A DNA stretch of 64,000 nucleotides. Origin: JAGPUQ01 sp036961295 (GTDB lineage: Bacteria > Pseudomonadota > Gammaproteobacteria > Pseudomonadales > Porticoccaceae). Positions 1 to 7,962 of the stretch are shown piece after piece; the first letter of the stretch is position 1, and every line of letters starts with the position of its first letter. The position numbers and the translations under genes are program-made. The notes below the pieces were generated by a model. That model made no database searches, had not been told where the DNA came from, and was given only the letters and a program-made list of their open reading frames with translations. Location: positions 496,001-560,000 of the forward strand of contig JBALVX010000002.1 in assembly GCA_036961295.1 (NCBI GenBank), written 5' to 3'.

Positions 1-1953
1 ATCCTCGCTGACATGCACATGGATAGCGAGGGCTTGATGGCGGCACTGCTCCACGATGTCATCGAAGATACGCCAGTTACCCGGGGGCAATTGAGCCGTC
101 GTTTTGGCCGCAAAGTCTCCGCCCTGGTCGATGGTGTCAGTAAGCTTAGTGAAATTGAATTCTCCTCGCGCGCCGAGCAGCAAGCTGAAAACTTCCAAAA
201 AATGGCCCTGGCCATGTCCCGGGACATTCGGGTGGTGCTGGTTAAGCTCGCCGACCGCCTGCACAATATGCGCACCCTCGGTGTGCTACCGCCGGAAAAA
301 CGCCGTCGCATCGCCCGTGAAACTCTCGATATTTATGCGCCTTTGGCTCAACGCCTGGGCATGAACGATATGCGCGTGGAGTTTGAAGAACTGGGTTTTG
401 CTGCGCTGTATCCGCTGCGCCACTCGCGCATTCGCGAAGCCCTCAATCAAGCCCGGGGCCGACGCCGGGAAATCGTCACTGAGATTCAGGACGCTTTAGA
501 TAACCGACTTAAAACCGAAAATATTTCCGCCACGGTAAGCGGTCGTGAAAAACATCTCTGGAGTATTTACCAGAAGATGAAAACTAAAAGGCGTTCGTTT
601 AAATCGCTAATGGACGTCTTTGCGTTTCGCATCGTGGTAGAAAACGTTGACGAATGCTATCGCGTGCTGGGGGTCATTCATAACCTTTACAAGCCGATCT
701 CTGGCGAATTCAAAGACTATATTGCCATCCCCAAGTCTAATGGTTATCAGTCGTTGCACACAGCCTTAGTAGGCATGCACGGCGTACCCATTGAAGTGCA
801 AGTCCGTACGCGAGAAATGGATGATCTTGCTAATTTTGGTATTGCCTCCCACTGGTTTTATAAGTCAGGTCTGGAGCGCGCCCAAAACAGTGAATCTCGC
901 GCGGGTCGTTGGGTTAAGGGCCTGTTGGAGATCCAGCAGCAGGCAGGTAATTCGCTGGAATTTATCGAACATGTCAAAACTGATCTGTTTCCCGATGAGG
1001 TTTATCTATTCACTCCCGGTGGAGACATTATCGAATTACCCAGCGGTGTCACCGCAGTGGATTTCGCCTACGCCGTACATACCCAGGTTGGCAATACCTG
1101 CGTGGCGTGCGAAATCAACGGCGAACTCAGTCCCCTGTCACAGGGACTGGAAAGCGGACAGCGCGTACGTATCGTTACCGCTCCCGGCGCGCAACCCAAT
1201 CCAGCCTGGCTTAACTTTGTGATTACTGCGAAAGCCCGCAGCGCCATTCGTCATTTTTTGAAAACCCAGCAACACGACGAATCCGTCGATCTGGGTAAAC
1301 GCATGCTGGACGGAGCCCTGGCTAACTTTAATACCAGTTATAAAAAAATTCGCAAATCCCAGATCAAAGCTTTATTAAAAGAAACGGGCGCGCCCACGTT
1401 CGAAAGTGTACTCCAGCAAATTGGCATGGGTGATCGAGTCGCCTATGCCGTCGCTAATATACTGGTGCCGGAAAACAAGCACGGGGAAGCGATCAACAGT
1501 CGCGTGAATTCACCGATAGTCATCGAAAATAGCGAGGGCCTGATCACCAGCTTTGCGCGCTGCTGTTATCCCATTCCCGGCGATCTTATCCTCGGGCATA
1601 TCAGTCCAGGGCGGGGATTGGTGGTGCATAGAGAATCCTGTAAAAACCTCGCAGACATTCGCCATAATCGCGAAAAATCCATGACTCTGAGTTGGTCGTC
1701 CACCGTTACTGGAGAATTTCCGGTTGAGTTGAAACTGGAAGTGGCCTCGGAGCGGGGGATTATTGCCACGCTGGCCAGCCGCATGGCCGAACAGGAAGCC
1801 ACCATTGAACGCATTAATGTCGACGAGCGCGACACTCACACCAGTGTGGTGAATATCGTGCTCGAAACCCGAGACCGGATACATCTGGCTAATATAATGC
1901 GCCGCATCCGCACGCTGAAATCGGTGCACAGCGTGCATCGCATCAAAAACTGA
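1..1953 (+). CDS. spoT: Bifunctional (p)ppGpp synthetase/hydrolase SpoT (5' end outside window)
   Basis: Controls the stringent response by making and degrading (p)ppGpp in the cytoplasm. The frame is open from base 1, and the first residues (ILAD before the first Met) continue a SpoT-type HD domain, so only the extreme N-terminus is missing. Visible in order: the HD hydrolase motif HDVIEDT near the left edge, the synthetase domain with YIAIPKSNGYQSLHT, a TGS domain beginning VYLFTPGGDIIELP, and a C-terminal ACT-type regulatory domain. Both the hydrolase and the synthetase signatures are intact, which favours SpoT over the synthetase-only RelA. ridA follows 10 bp downstream, a common gammaproteobacterial arrangement. 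recG, often close to spoT, lies about 19 kb further on here. Confidence 0.96.
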   Translation: MLADMHMDSEGLMAALLHDVIEDTPVTRGQLSRRFGRKVSALVDGVSKLSEIEFSSRAEQQAENFQKMALAMSRDIRVVLVKLADRLHNMRTLGVLPPEKRRRIARETLDIYAPLAQRLGMNDMRVEFEELGFAALYPLRHSRIREALNQARGRRREIVTEIQDALDNRLKTENISATVSGREKHLWSIYQKMKTKRRSFKSLMDVFAFRIVVENVDECYRVLGVIHNLYKPISGEFKDYIAIPKSNGYQSLHTALVGMHGVPIEVQVRTREMDDLANFGIASHWFYKSGLERAQNSESRAGRWVKGLLEIQQQAGNSLEFIEHVKTDLFPDEVYLFTPGGDIIELPSGVTAVDFAYAVHTQVGNTCVACEINGELSPLSQGLESGQRVRIVTAPGAQPNPAWLNFVITAKARSAIRHFLKTQQHDESVDLGKRMLDGALANFNTSYKKIRKSQIKALLKETGAPTFESVLQQIGMGDRVAYAVANILVPENKHGEAINSRVNSPIVIENSEGLITSFARCCYPIPGDLILGHISPGRGLVVHRESCKNLADIRHNREKSMTLSWSSTVTGEFPVELKLEVASERGIIATLASRMAEQEATIERINVDERDTHTSVVNIVLETRDRIHLANIMRRIRTLKSVHSVHRIKN

Positions 1954-1963
1954 GGACAACTTT

Positions 1964-2347
1964 ATGCCCAACAAGGCCGTCATACACACCGAGCATGCCC
2001 CTGCGGCCATCGGTACTTACTCGCAGGCCGTCAAGGTCGGCAACACCGTTTATCTCTCCGGGCAAATTCCCCTGCTACCCGAAACCATGACGCTGGTTGA
2101 GGGCGATATAAGCGCGCAAATCACACAGGTGTTCCAAAATTTAAGTGCGGTGTGCGAAGCCGCAGGCGGCGATCTTAACGACCTGGTGAAGCTCAATATT
2201 TTCCTCACCGACTTCGGTCACTTTGCCACCGTCAATGAAATCATGGCGCAATTTTTTACCGCCCCCTATCCGGCGCGGGCGGCCATCGGCGTAAAATCTT
2301 TGCCCAAAGATGCCGCGGTAGAAATGGATGGGATTATGGTGGTTTAA
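1964..2347 (+). CDS. ridA: Reactive intermediate deaminase RidA (YjgF/YER057c/UK114 family)
   Basis: Hydrolyses reactive enamine/imine intermediates such as 2-aminoacrylate, released by PLP enzymes, to keto acids and ammonia. The 127-residue length is normal for this trimeric cytoplasmic family. Arg105 (in PYPARAAIGV) and Glu120 (in AVEMDG) sit where the substrate-carboxylate Arg and the catalytic-water Glu of RidA are expected. It starts 10 bp after the spoT stop and is probably cotranscribed with it. The next gene, ogt, converges, with only about 22 bp between the stops and no obvious hairpin terminator. Confidence 0.95.
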   Translation: MPNKAVIHTEHAPAAIGTYSQAVKVGNTVYLSGQIPLLPETMTLVEGDISAQITQVFQNLSAVCEAAGGDLNDLVKLNIFLTDFGHFATVNEIMAQFFTAPYPARAAIGVKSLPKDAAVEMDGIMVV

Positions 2348-2369
2348 GGCCACCCAACACGCTCGGCTT

Positions 2370-2897
2370 TCAGCCCTGTTCGTGAGCCAACAACCAACGT
2401 TTGGTATCTAAGCCACCGGCGAAACCAGTTAGAGAACCATCTTTGCCGATAATGCGGTGGCAGGGCACTACAATCGGTATCGGATTTTTACTGTTCGCCA
2501 TCCCCACTGCCCGCGATGCTTTGGGTTTAACGATAGCCGCGGCAATATCCCCATAACTGGCCGTCGTACCGTAGCCTATCCGTTGTAACTGCCGCCAAAC
2601 GGTTTTTTGAAATTCGGTGCCATTCGGACGCAGAGGCAGGTCAAAGGTTTTTAATTTCCCGTCAAAATAATCTTGCAGTTGGTCAATGGCGTTATCGACG
2701 ATGCGGTTCGAGTGCTTTGTTCCTGATTGATTTGGCAACTTATTACTGGGCAATTTATTATTAGGAAAGCGAATTTCGGTAATGCCTTCGTCATTGGCGA
2801 AAACTATCAAAATGCCAATCGGGCTTGGCATTTTTTTCCAAAATAGATCACTCTGCAACGAGCTGTTTTCTGAAACCGCATTTTTTTTAACGCTCAT
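2370..2897 (-). CDS. ogt: Methylated-DNA--protein-cysteine methyltransferase (Ogt type)
   Basis: Suicide repair protein that moves methyl groups from O6-methylguanine or O4-methylthymine to its own cysteine. The active-site motif PCHR (Cys146 of 175) is followed by the family segment GSLTGFAGGL. The DNA-binding-domain motifs FQKTVWRQL and SYGDIAAAI precede it. The start at 2897 is preferred over the upstream in-frame codon at 2939 because GGAG lies about 8 bases before this ATG. It follows the Ada/AlkA fusion gene by 48 bp on the same strand, so the pair forms an alkylation-repair unit. Ada-type methylation-dependent activation of both genes is plausible but inferred. Confidence 0.93.
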   Translation of the reverse strand: MSVKKNAVSENSSLQSDLFWKKMPSPIGILIVFANDEGITEIRFPNNKLPSNKLPNQSGTKHSNRIVDNAIDQLQDYFDGKLKTFDLPLRPNGTEFQKTVWRQLQRIGYGTTASYGDIAAAIVKPKASRAVGMANSKNPIPIVVPCHRIIGKDGSLTGFAGGLDTKRWLLAHEQG

Positions 2898-2945
2898 AAA
2901 AACTCCTATTCTTTTGTGCACATTACTCGGCGGCCACACCGTACT

Positions 2946-4469
2946 TTATGGCTGCGCATCAACCGACAGGCTTTCCCACAATAATAAAGTCGCATAGCTT
3001 CCCCAGGGACTCACATCTTCGACATCCACCGGAGATTGCGATTCCAAATCGCCAGACTTCAGTTTTTTTAAAGCATTTTTTACGCCGAGATCACCAAGTA
3101 AGAAAATATCCGGATCACCCATGCGGAAGGCTGCGTATTGCACGGTCCACGGTCCAATACCGGGAATGCCCAGCCAGTCCTCAAACGCGGTTTGCCTGAC
3201 TGAAGTCTGTCTATTTTCATCGCCCAGGCAATGCCTTGCTAGCAGGCGCAATGCTTGTCGACGTTTGTCCGGCATCGCCAGAAATTCCAACTTCGAGCGT
3301 GCGACCGCTGCTGGCTCGGGGAAAAGTATAGTAGGCCGATTATCCGCAGGCTTGTCATCACCCTGACTTAGCGGCACACCCAGCTCGTTTACCAAACGAG
3401 TGACCATATTATGCGCGGCTTTAACCGACACTTGCTGACCAAGAATGGCGCGGGTTCCCGCTTCAAAGGCCGCCCACATTCCCGGTAAGCGCAAGCCTTT
3501 GCGCACAATCGGCGCCAGCAACGCATTACCTCCCAGGTGTCGTGAAATAGCTTTTGTATCTGCATCAAGATCGAGCAGACGACGAATTTGCTGAACGACC
3601 GCCAGTGTGTGTTGGGGTTCTGATAACGCAAGCTCAATACCAAACCCATTTTTATCCGGCCGATGGGTCGCGGTAAACCAACCGACGCAGCCCTGGTAAG
3701 AAAAACTTCGGCTGTAGCTGTTGTCACTCAGCACCTCCAGGCCCGCAATTTGTCGGGCCCGGTAAAATTCCCGTACTGCTGCCCAATCGTAGGGTGGTCG
3801 ATAACTGAGAAATAAAGCGAGGGTGCCGCTCTCCGCTCGTAGGTTTGGCGATATTTTTTTGACAGCGCTTCGGCGCAATTGCCGGGGGTTTAAGCCCATC
3901 AGTTCGGCAAATACCGTATTAAAGCGCCGGGTACTACCAAAACCAGCAATATTGGCTACTTCAGTCACTGGTAATGTCGTTTGTTGCAGTAATTGTTTGG
4001 CAAATAAGGCGCGGCGGAAATTCACATATTTTTTCGGTGACGTACCTAAGTGCTGCTGAAATAATTTGCGTAGGTAGCGATCGCTAACGCCTAGCCGCTC
4101 CGCGAATTGCGGCAGGGATTGGCCGGCCCACTCGCCATCGTCAATCATTCGTACCGCACGGATCAGCGTCGTTTCCGCGCCTCGCCAGGCGGGAGAGCCC
4201 GGGGCCGCTTCGGGCCGACAACGTAGGCAGGGCCGCAACCCGGCTTGCGCAGCACCGAGCGCGGTCGCATAGTAAGTTACATTAGTTTCCTTCGGCGGCG
4301 TTGCCGGACAAATCGATCGGCAAAAAATCCCGGTGGTACGTACACCGGTAAAAAACAGTCCATCAAAGCGGGCGTCGCGAGCCAGGCGCGCCTTGCTGCA
4401 AACCGACTGAGTTAAAGCAGGTTTGTTTAAGGTAGAACGATCAAATGGTTGAGCAGCACCCGGAGTCAT
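2946..4469 (-). CDS. Ada-like regulator/repair domain fused to AlkA 3-methyladenine DNA glycosylase
   Basis: A 507-residue fusion of an alkylation sensor-regulator and a base-excision glycosylase. The N-terminal Ada zinc/methyl-acceptor domain has Cys50, Cys54, Cys81 and Cys84, spaced exactly like the four cysteines of Ada, in the context GVRTTGIFCRSICPA. An AraC-type helix-turn-helix domain follows (about residues 100-195, including LGVSDRYLRKLFQQHLG). The rest is AlkA: an N-terminal AlkA domain, then a helix-hairpin-helix GPD core (GIPGIGPWTVQYAAFRMGDPD) with the likely catalytic Asp460 in LLGDLGV. The C-terminal O6-methyltransferase domain of classical Ada is absent. The separate ogt gene just downstream supplies that activity. 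Autoregulation after methylation of an N-terminal Cys is expected from the family. Confidence 0.93.
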   Translation of the reverse strand: MTPGAAQPFDRSTLNKPALTQSVCSKARLARDARFDGLFFTGVRTTGIFCRSICPATPPKETNVTYYATALGAAQAGLRPCLRCRPEAAPGSPAWRGAETTLIRAVRMIDDGEWAGQSLPQFAERLGVSDRYLRKLFQQHLGTSPKKYVNFRRALFAKQLLQQTTLPVTEVANIAGFGSTRRFNTVFAELMGLNPRQLRRSAVKKISPNLRAESGTLALFLSYRPPYDWAAVREFYRARQIAGLEVLSDNSYSRSFSYQGCVGWFTATHRPDKNGFGIELALSEPQHTLAVVQQIRRLLDLDADTKAISRHLGGNALLAPIVRKGLRLPGMWAAFEAGTRAILGQQVSVKAAHNMVTRLVNELGVPLSQGDDKPADNRPTILFPEPAAVARSKLEFLAMPDKRRQALRLLARHCLGDENRQTSVRQTAFEDWLGIPGIGPWTVQYAAFRMGDPDIFLLGDLGVKNALKKLKSGDLESQSPVDVEDVSPWGSYATLLLWESLSVDAQP

Positions 4470-4571
4470 AGCAGCAGTGTAGCTCGGCCTTGCGTATAAA
4501 CCAGCCGTTTTCGGAACTTTAAGTAAAACCCTAATTCCCGACTTATAACCAACTAAAGCCTCACTATCGAA

Positions 4572-5503
4572 TTAGAGTTGGCGAATCCATTGTCGCCAAT
4601 CTTTATCCAGGGCCTTGATTCCGCCGGGGTAGCGGCTAGCGAAATCTCCAGACAGGCCGCCTTTTAAGGCATTTATGCGTTCTGGCGTCGATAATAAAAA
4701 CCGCATCAATGACCAGGCGATCATATACCGACGGCGCTCCACTCGCCGGCCCTCCCCCGACCATCTGTCGCGGGAATTGAAGTAATTTTGTGCCGGTTCC
4801 AGCGGAGCTTGTGCTTGATTTTTTCCGTCCATTCGGCATTTTTGCCAAAGACCATTTTTCCTCGGGTGTAAGTGCTGCTTTCAAACACCTCGGCAACACC
4901 CTCGTTGATCCAACGCGATACACTGTGTTTTCTCATCCCCATTATGGCGTGGGATGCCTCGTGAAACAGCACGCCCATCGTCGCCTCGGAAAATTCTGTG
5001 CCGTGCATCAATACTTCCTGATAGCGGTGCGAATAGTGACTACGATAGTGCGACAGACCACCGCGAGTCTCTGTCTGATAACGCTCGAAGGCGTGGTGGT
5101 CGCCGAATATTTTTATTTTGACTGGTCGCGGGGCAACGGGATCCCAGCCTAAAGATTCCACATAAAATGCATACATCCCTCTGATCTGATTTCGGATAAG
5201 CCTTAGGCGATCCTTGCTCATCTCATACTCAATCAGTTCAATTTGAATTTTTATTGTTATTTTTTCTTCTTTTCTATCTTCGATCGGCTCAGGCAAATCA
5301 GCGTCGACCAATTCTTCAAATTCCTGAAACTCTATAAAATTTTCCTCCTTAGATATTTTTTCACTAATCTCTTCGGATTTTCTATCGGCCACGTTTCTCT
5401 CAGAAAAATGTGTAACGCCCTCCTCGTCCACCCACATGTAAATCTCTCCATACGCCTTCGCATAGAAAATTAGCATAACCAAAAAAACCAAATAGTGACG
5501 CAT
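4572..5503 (-). pseudogene. DUF4124 / gluzincin-type metallopeptidase-like protein, interrupted by a -1 frameshift
   Basis: The first frame (5503 to 4721) encodes a secretion signal, a DUF4124-like segment (YMWVDEEGVTHFSE, residues 22-35), an acidic coiled stretch and a zinc-protease-like core. The core has HEASH (residues 181-185) and WINEGVAE (198-205), the two motifs expected of a gluzincin. At an A6 run (T6 at 4819-4824 on the + strand) the sensible reading moves to another frame. That frame continues through YMIAWSLMRFLLS to the stop at 4572, giving about 310 residues if the run had seven As. In the original frame only an unrelated tail follows. This may be a real mutation, a sequencing error in the homopolymer, or a slippage site. 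No strong ribosome binding site is visible at the start. Substrate unknown. Confidence 0.7.
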
Positions 5504-5624
5504 AAAAATTTGATCTATTGCCCGCTTAAGAGAATACCGGGATTAATGCATGTATTGAATGTCAGTGGAACGTCATTATTTTATACTATACTTGAGAACA
5601 TATTATCTTTCGCGAGGCGTCTCC

Positions 5625-6263
5625 ATGAAAATCGATATTATTTCCGACGTGGTCTGCCCCTGGTGCTACGTCGGCAAAAAGAACCTCGAAGCGGCTATGG
5701 CCCAGCGCCCGGAAATCTCGTTTGAGATTCAGTGGTTTCCCTACCAGCTACATCCGGAGGCACCGGTAGCGGGTTACAACTACCACCAAACCATCGAGCG
5801 CAAGTATGGCAAAGCCCAAGCCTCTGCAATGTTTGAGAATCTAGCCCGTGCCGGGCAGGCCGCAGATATCGACTTTCATCTCGATAAAATCGAACTCGGG
5901 GCAAACACCCTGCAAGCCCATCGCTTGCTGGATCTGGCCTGGCATCAAGGTTTACAAAACGAACTTGCCGAGGCCTTGTTCAAGGCTTATTTTTGTGAGG
6001 GTGAGTTTGTCGGAGATGCCGCCGTGTTAACAAAGATCGCTAGCGATACTGGAATGGATGAGGAAGAAGTCAGTCGTTATTTAGCCAGTGATGAAGGCAC
6101 GGCTTTTATTGAAGATCAAATCGAGTTCGCCCGCCAAAATGGCGTCGCCGCCGTGCCATCGTTTAGCTTTGACGGTAAGTTTGCTCTTAGTGGCGGTCAG
6201 CCCGTTGATGTTTTTTTGGACATGATTGATCGGGTTAACGCCCGGCTAAGGGGCGACGCGTAG
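5625..6263 (+). CDS. DsbA-family oxidoreductase, FrnE-like
   Basis: Thioredoxin-fold protein of the DsbA/FrnE subgroup, 212 residues, with no signal peptide, so probably a cytosolic thiol oxidoreductase or isomerase. It begins MKIDIISDVVCPWCYVGK with the redox pair Cys11-Pro-Trp-Cys14. The typical C-terminal cis-Pro region (AAVPSFSFDGKFALSGGQP) is present. The start at 5625 is chosen over 5559 because it matches the family N-terminus and has GAGG upstream. Its 3' end meets the left edge of the integron cassette array, and its last codons overlap sequence resembling the right half of an attC site, so the final residues may be affected by cassette insertion. Its substrate cannot be told from sequence. 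Confidence 0.88.
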   Translation: MKIDIISDVVCPWCYVGKKNLEAAMAQRPEISFEIQWFPYQLHPEAPVAGYNYHQTIERKYGKAQASAMFENLARAGQAADIDFHLDKIELGANTLQAHRLLDLAWHQGLQNELAEALFKAYFCEGEFVGDAAVLTKIASDTGMDEEEVSRYLASDEGTAFIEDQIEFARQNGVAAVPSFSFDGKFALSGGQPVDVFLDMIDRVNARLRGDA

Positions 6264-6295
6264 CGAGTCTCGTGCCTTGAATCACTTGTTAGCGT
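6234..6295 (-). other. Possible terminal attC remnant overlapping the end of the frnE-like gene
   Basis: Read on the minus strand, the site opens with CGCTAACAAG just inside the stop of the first cassette gene and ends with GCCGGGCGTTAAC inside the last codons of the frnE-like gene. Between them are a weak CAAGG/CCTTAG pairing and a short CGC/GCG hairpin. The outer boxes (GCTAAC against GTTAAC) differ by one base. It could be a degenerate attC or a half-site joined to a secondary target. Low certainty. Confidence 0.4.
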
Positions 6296-6668
6296 AATAC
6301 TCGCCAGTGTAATCATCTATGAATAATTCCATTTCGCCGCATACATATTCCATGATTCTATCGTATTTCATTTCATCAATTTTTCCAGCCACTACGTAAC
6401 AATAGAGATAAGATGATACATAATGAAATTTATACTGGTTCTTTGAATCCTTATCAACAGACCAGTCCGCTACCACTTTCTGATCGTTGGCTTCAATCAT
6501 CTCCTGGATTAAGTCTTCATTTTTAGCATTCTGCTTTTCTGAGTATAGTACTGGTGCCAGCATGTATAAATTTTGAAGAGGAAGACCACCATCTTTTGCC
6601 TTTTTAAGAGCATCTGCTAAAGATGATTTTGCTATTTCAAGCCAATTATTCACGGTCTTCCTCGACAT
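6282..6668 (-). CDS. Cassette-encoded hypothetical protein (128 aa)
   Basis: A 128-residue soluble, charged protein that I do not recognise. It has no signal peptide and no membrane helix. The first half looks helical (WLEIAKSSLADALKKAKDGG) and the second half is rich in Tyr and acidic residues (MELFIDDYTGEYYANK). The ATG at 6668 lies only about 7 bp after the attC of the upstream cassette, the usual geometry of a cassette gene. The stop overlaps what may be the beginning of its own attC. It is the last cassette before the conserved chromosomal gene. Confidence 0.7.
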   Translation of the reverse strand: MSRKTVNNWLEIAKSSLADALKKAKDGGLPLQNLYMLAPVLYSEKQNAKNEDLIQEMIEANDQKVVADWSVDKDSKNQYKFHYVSSYLYCYVVAGKIDEMKYDRIMEYVCGEMELFIDDYTGEYYANK

Positions 6669-6675
6669 TTACGGC

Positions 6676-6747
6676 GCATAACGCCCGTATAAATTGCAGA
6701 AAAAAACGCAGTTTTTTTGGAGTCGATTTGATACGATTGCTTTATGC
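6676..6747 (-). other. attC-like recombination site of the higBA cassette
   Basis: On the minus strand it starts with GCATAA, which includes the higA stop codon, and ends with GCGTTATGC. The inner arms pair as CGTAT/ATACG and AAAAAAAC/GTTTTTTT around a TGC loop. At about 72 bp it is a short attC. The A/T-run hairpin could also act as a transcription terminator for higBA. Confidence 0.6.
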
Positions 6748-7029
6748 TGCGATTAAAGGCTTAACATGAAGTTCTTTACGATGCGTCTCTGCTTGCCATA
6801 AATCATATTGGGTTTGCTGATTCATCCAGCTTTCAGATGAAGTATTAAAAGCAATAGAAAGTCGTACAGCCATTTCTGGGCTAATACCTGCTTTACCATT
6901 GATTATACTAGATAATGTTTTTCTGCTGACACCTAAGGCATCTGCTGCTGCAGTGATGCTTAACTCTAGGGGCTCAAGGCAGAGCTCTTTTATGATTTCA
7001 CCCGGATGTGGTGGCTTGTGCATAAGCAT
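6742..7029 (-). CDS. higA: HigA-family antitoxin (XRE helix-turn-helix)
   Basis: Antitoxin and autorepressor of a type II toxin-antitoxin pair. The 95 residues begin HKPPHPGEIIKE, the characteristic HigA/VapI N-terminus. A helix-turn-helix follows (ITAAADALGVSRKTLSSIIN), then GKAGISPEMAVRLSIAF. It lies 12 bp downstream of higB on the same strand, giving the toxin-first order typical of hig loci. It should bind the toxin and repress the promoter upstream of higB. Its stop codon lies inside the attC-like site, as expected for a mobile cassette. Confidence 0.93.
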   Translation of the reverse strand: MLMHKPPHPGEIIKELCLEPLELSITAAADALGVSRKTLSSIINGKAGISPEMAVRLSIAFNTSSESWMNQQTQYDLWQAETHRKELHVKPLIAA

Positions 7030-7041
7030 AATAGTGTCACC

Positions 7042-7320
7042 TCAGTGATAGTCTTCGTAATTGACGATTTCCGCATGCTCTCCGTTAAAGCGGAAGGTAA
7101 CTCTCCAGTTACCACTAACACGAACAGACCATATATCAGACCTGTTGCCGGTTAGAGGATGCAAAAATAATCCTGGTAAATTCATATCATTTGGAGATGT
7201 AGAAGCATTTAAGCGACCAAGTATTAGCTTAAGCCGCTTAGAATGCTTTACTTGGACGCCAGAAGTTTTCCCAGTTTTGAAGAACTTCTCAAGCCCTTTA
7301 TGCTTAAACGATAGAATCAT
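7042..7320 (-). CDS. higB: HigB-family toxin (RelE/ParE superfamily mRNA interferase)
   Basis: Ribosome-associated mRNA-cleaving toxin of the plasmid-maintenance killer family, 92 residues. Recognisable segments are FKHKGLEKFFKTG near the N-terminus, LNLPGLFLHPL-like sequence in the middle, and the C-terminal WSVRVSGNWRVTFRF with NYEDYH at the end. The basic and aromatic residues used for RNA cleavage are present. It is the first gene of higBA and probably carries the cassette's own promoter in the roughly 45 bp upstream. In integrons such pairs are thought to stabilise the array. Confidence 0.93.
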   Translation of the reverse strand: MILSFKHKGLEKFFKTGKTSGVQVKHSKRLKLILGRLNASTSPNDMNLPGLFLHPLTGNRSDIWSVRVSGNWRVTFRFNGEHAEIVNYEDYH

Positions 7321-7364
7321 AAAATGAATGTAACCCGATACGACTCAGGTGTCAATCTAATTTT

Positions 7365-7503
7365 ATATATAGCGCCGTGTTAACCGGCAGGCAAAGTGCT
7401 GGGACTTTTGTGCGAAGATTTGCGAAGCAAATGCACAAAAGAACCAGCGCTTTGACTGTCCAGCGAAGCCGAAGGCGTAGCGGTGGTTGAACACCTTGTT
7501 ATA
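7365..7503 (-). other. Long VCR-like attC site, overlapping the 3' end of a cassette gene
   Basis: The minus strand begins TATAACAAGGTGTTCAACC and ends AACACGGCGCTATA. The inner arms are long and pair well: CAAAGCGCTGG with CCAGCACTTTG, and CTTTTGTGC with GCACAAAAG around a small loop. About 139 bp, close to Vibrio-type repeats. The right core reads GCTATA instead of GTTATA, a change at the crossover triplet that may reduce recombination. Confidence 0.75.
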
Positions 7504-7835
7504 TTTTTGGACTTCACGTATTCCTCAAAATATTTTTGTATTTCATCGTAGCTTATTTCAAATATCCCGCAGTGTTCATAGCTGCGCTTAACTTTAGAAA
7601 CCCTGTTGGCTACAACGTGCTGGCAACCACCACCAATATTTTCACCACCGCCTTCTTTCTCGCAGACGGCAACTTCCTGCCAATAATGAAAGCTATCCAC
7701 TGAGCCTGTACATGCACGATACGCATATTTGGCGTCTTTGACTATCTGGGTGCGCGCTTCTCGATACTCTTTAGTGAGTTCACACGCATTCGATAGCGGC
7801 GACAAGATTAACAGTAAAAACAGTATTCGATTCAT
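7380..7835 (-). CDS. Cassette-encoded exported hypothetical protein with an attC-encoded C-terminus
   Basis: A 151-residue protein with a hydrophobic signal peptide (residues 1-17, probable cleavage near SNA-C). The mature part is Cys-rich (Cys42, 58, 71, 89 and 115), suggesting a disulfide-bonded periplasmic protein. I recognise no family. From about residue 111 on (NITRCSTTATPSASLDSQSA and beyond) the codons are read straight through the attC site, so the last 40 residues belong to the recombination site and not to a conserved fold. The stop lies near the far end of the attC. The ATG at 7835 follows the preceding attC closely. Confidence 0.7.
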   Translation of the reverse strand: MNRILFLLLILSPLSNACELTKEYREARTQIVKDAKYAYRACTGSVDSFHYWQEVAVCEKEGGGENIGGGCQHVVANRVSKVKRSYEHCGIFEISYDEIQKYFEEYVKSKNITRCSTTATPSASLDSQSAGSFVHLLRKSSHKSPSTLPAG

Positions 7836-7841
7836 AGTGAA

Positions 7842-7916
7842 ATATAACGCCCAGAGCAGCGGCGCGCGTTAGCGCGTCCAGCCACGTGGTGGCGATGCTG
7901 CCTTGACTTGTTAGGC
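7842..7916 (-). other. Canonical attC site
   Basis: The minus strand begins GCCTAACAAGTCAAGGCAGC and ends GCCGCTGCTCTGGGCGTTA. Both core boxes are of the common integron type, and the GGCAGC/GCTGC arms pair. At about 75 bp it is the best-preserved site of the array. It lies between the stop at 7963 and the start at 7835. Confidence 0.88.
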
Positions 7917-7962
7917 GCGAAAAAATTGCCTGTCAAAACTAGCGCCAGAGCCAAAATTTGTT

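Noticed and set aside
2141..2353. Many long frames opposite real genes (for example opposite ridA, recG, gyrB and the TonB receptor)
   Set aside because: They are antisense shadows of strongly supported genes with no ribosome binding sites or recognisable domains.
4819..4824. Programmed -1 ribosomal frameshift in the DUF4124 gene
   Set aside because: The run does not form a standard X-XXY-YYZ heptamer in the zero frame (GAA AAA would have to re-pair at GGA) and no stimulatory structure was evident; an indel or transcriptional slippage is simpler.
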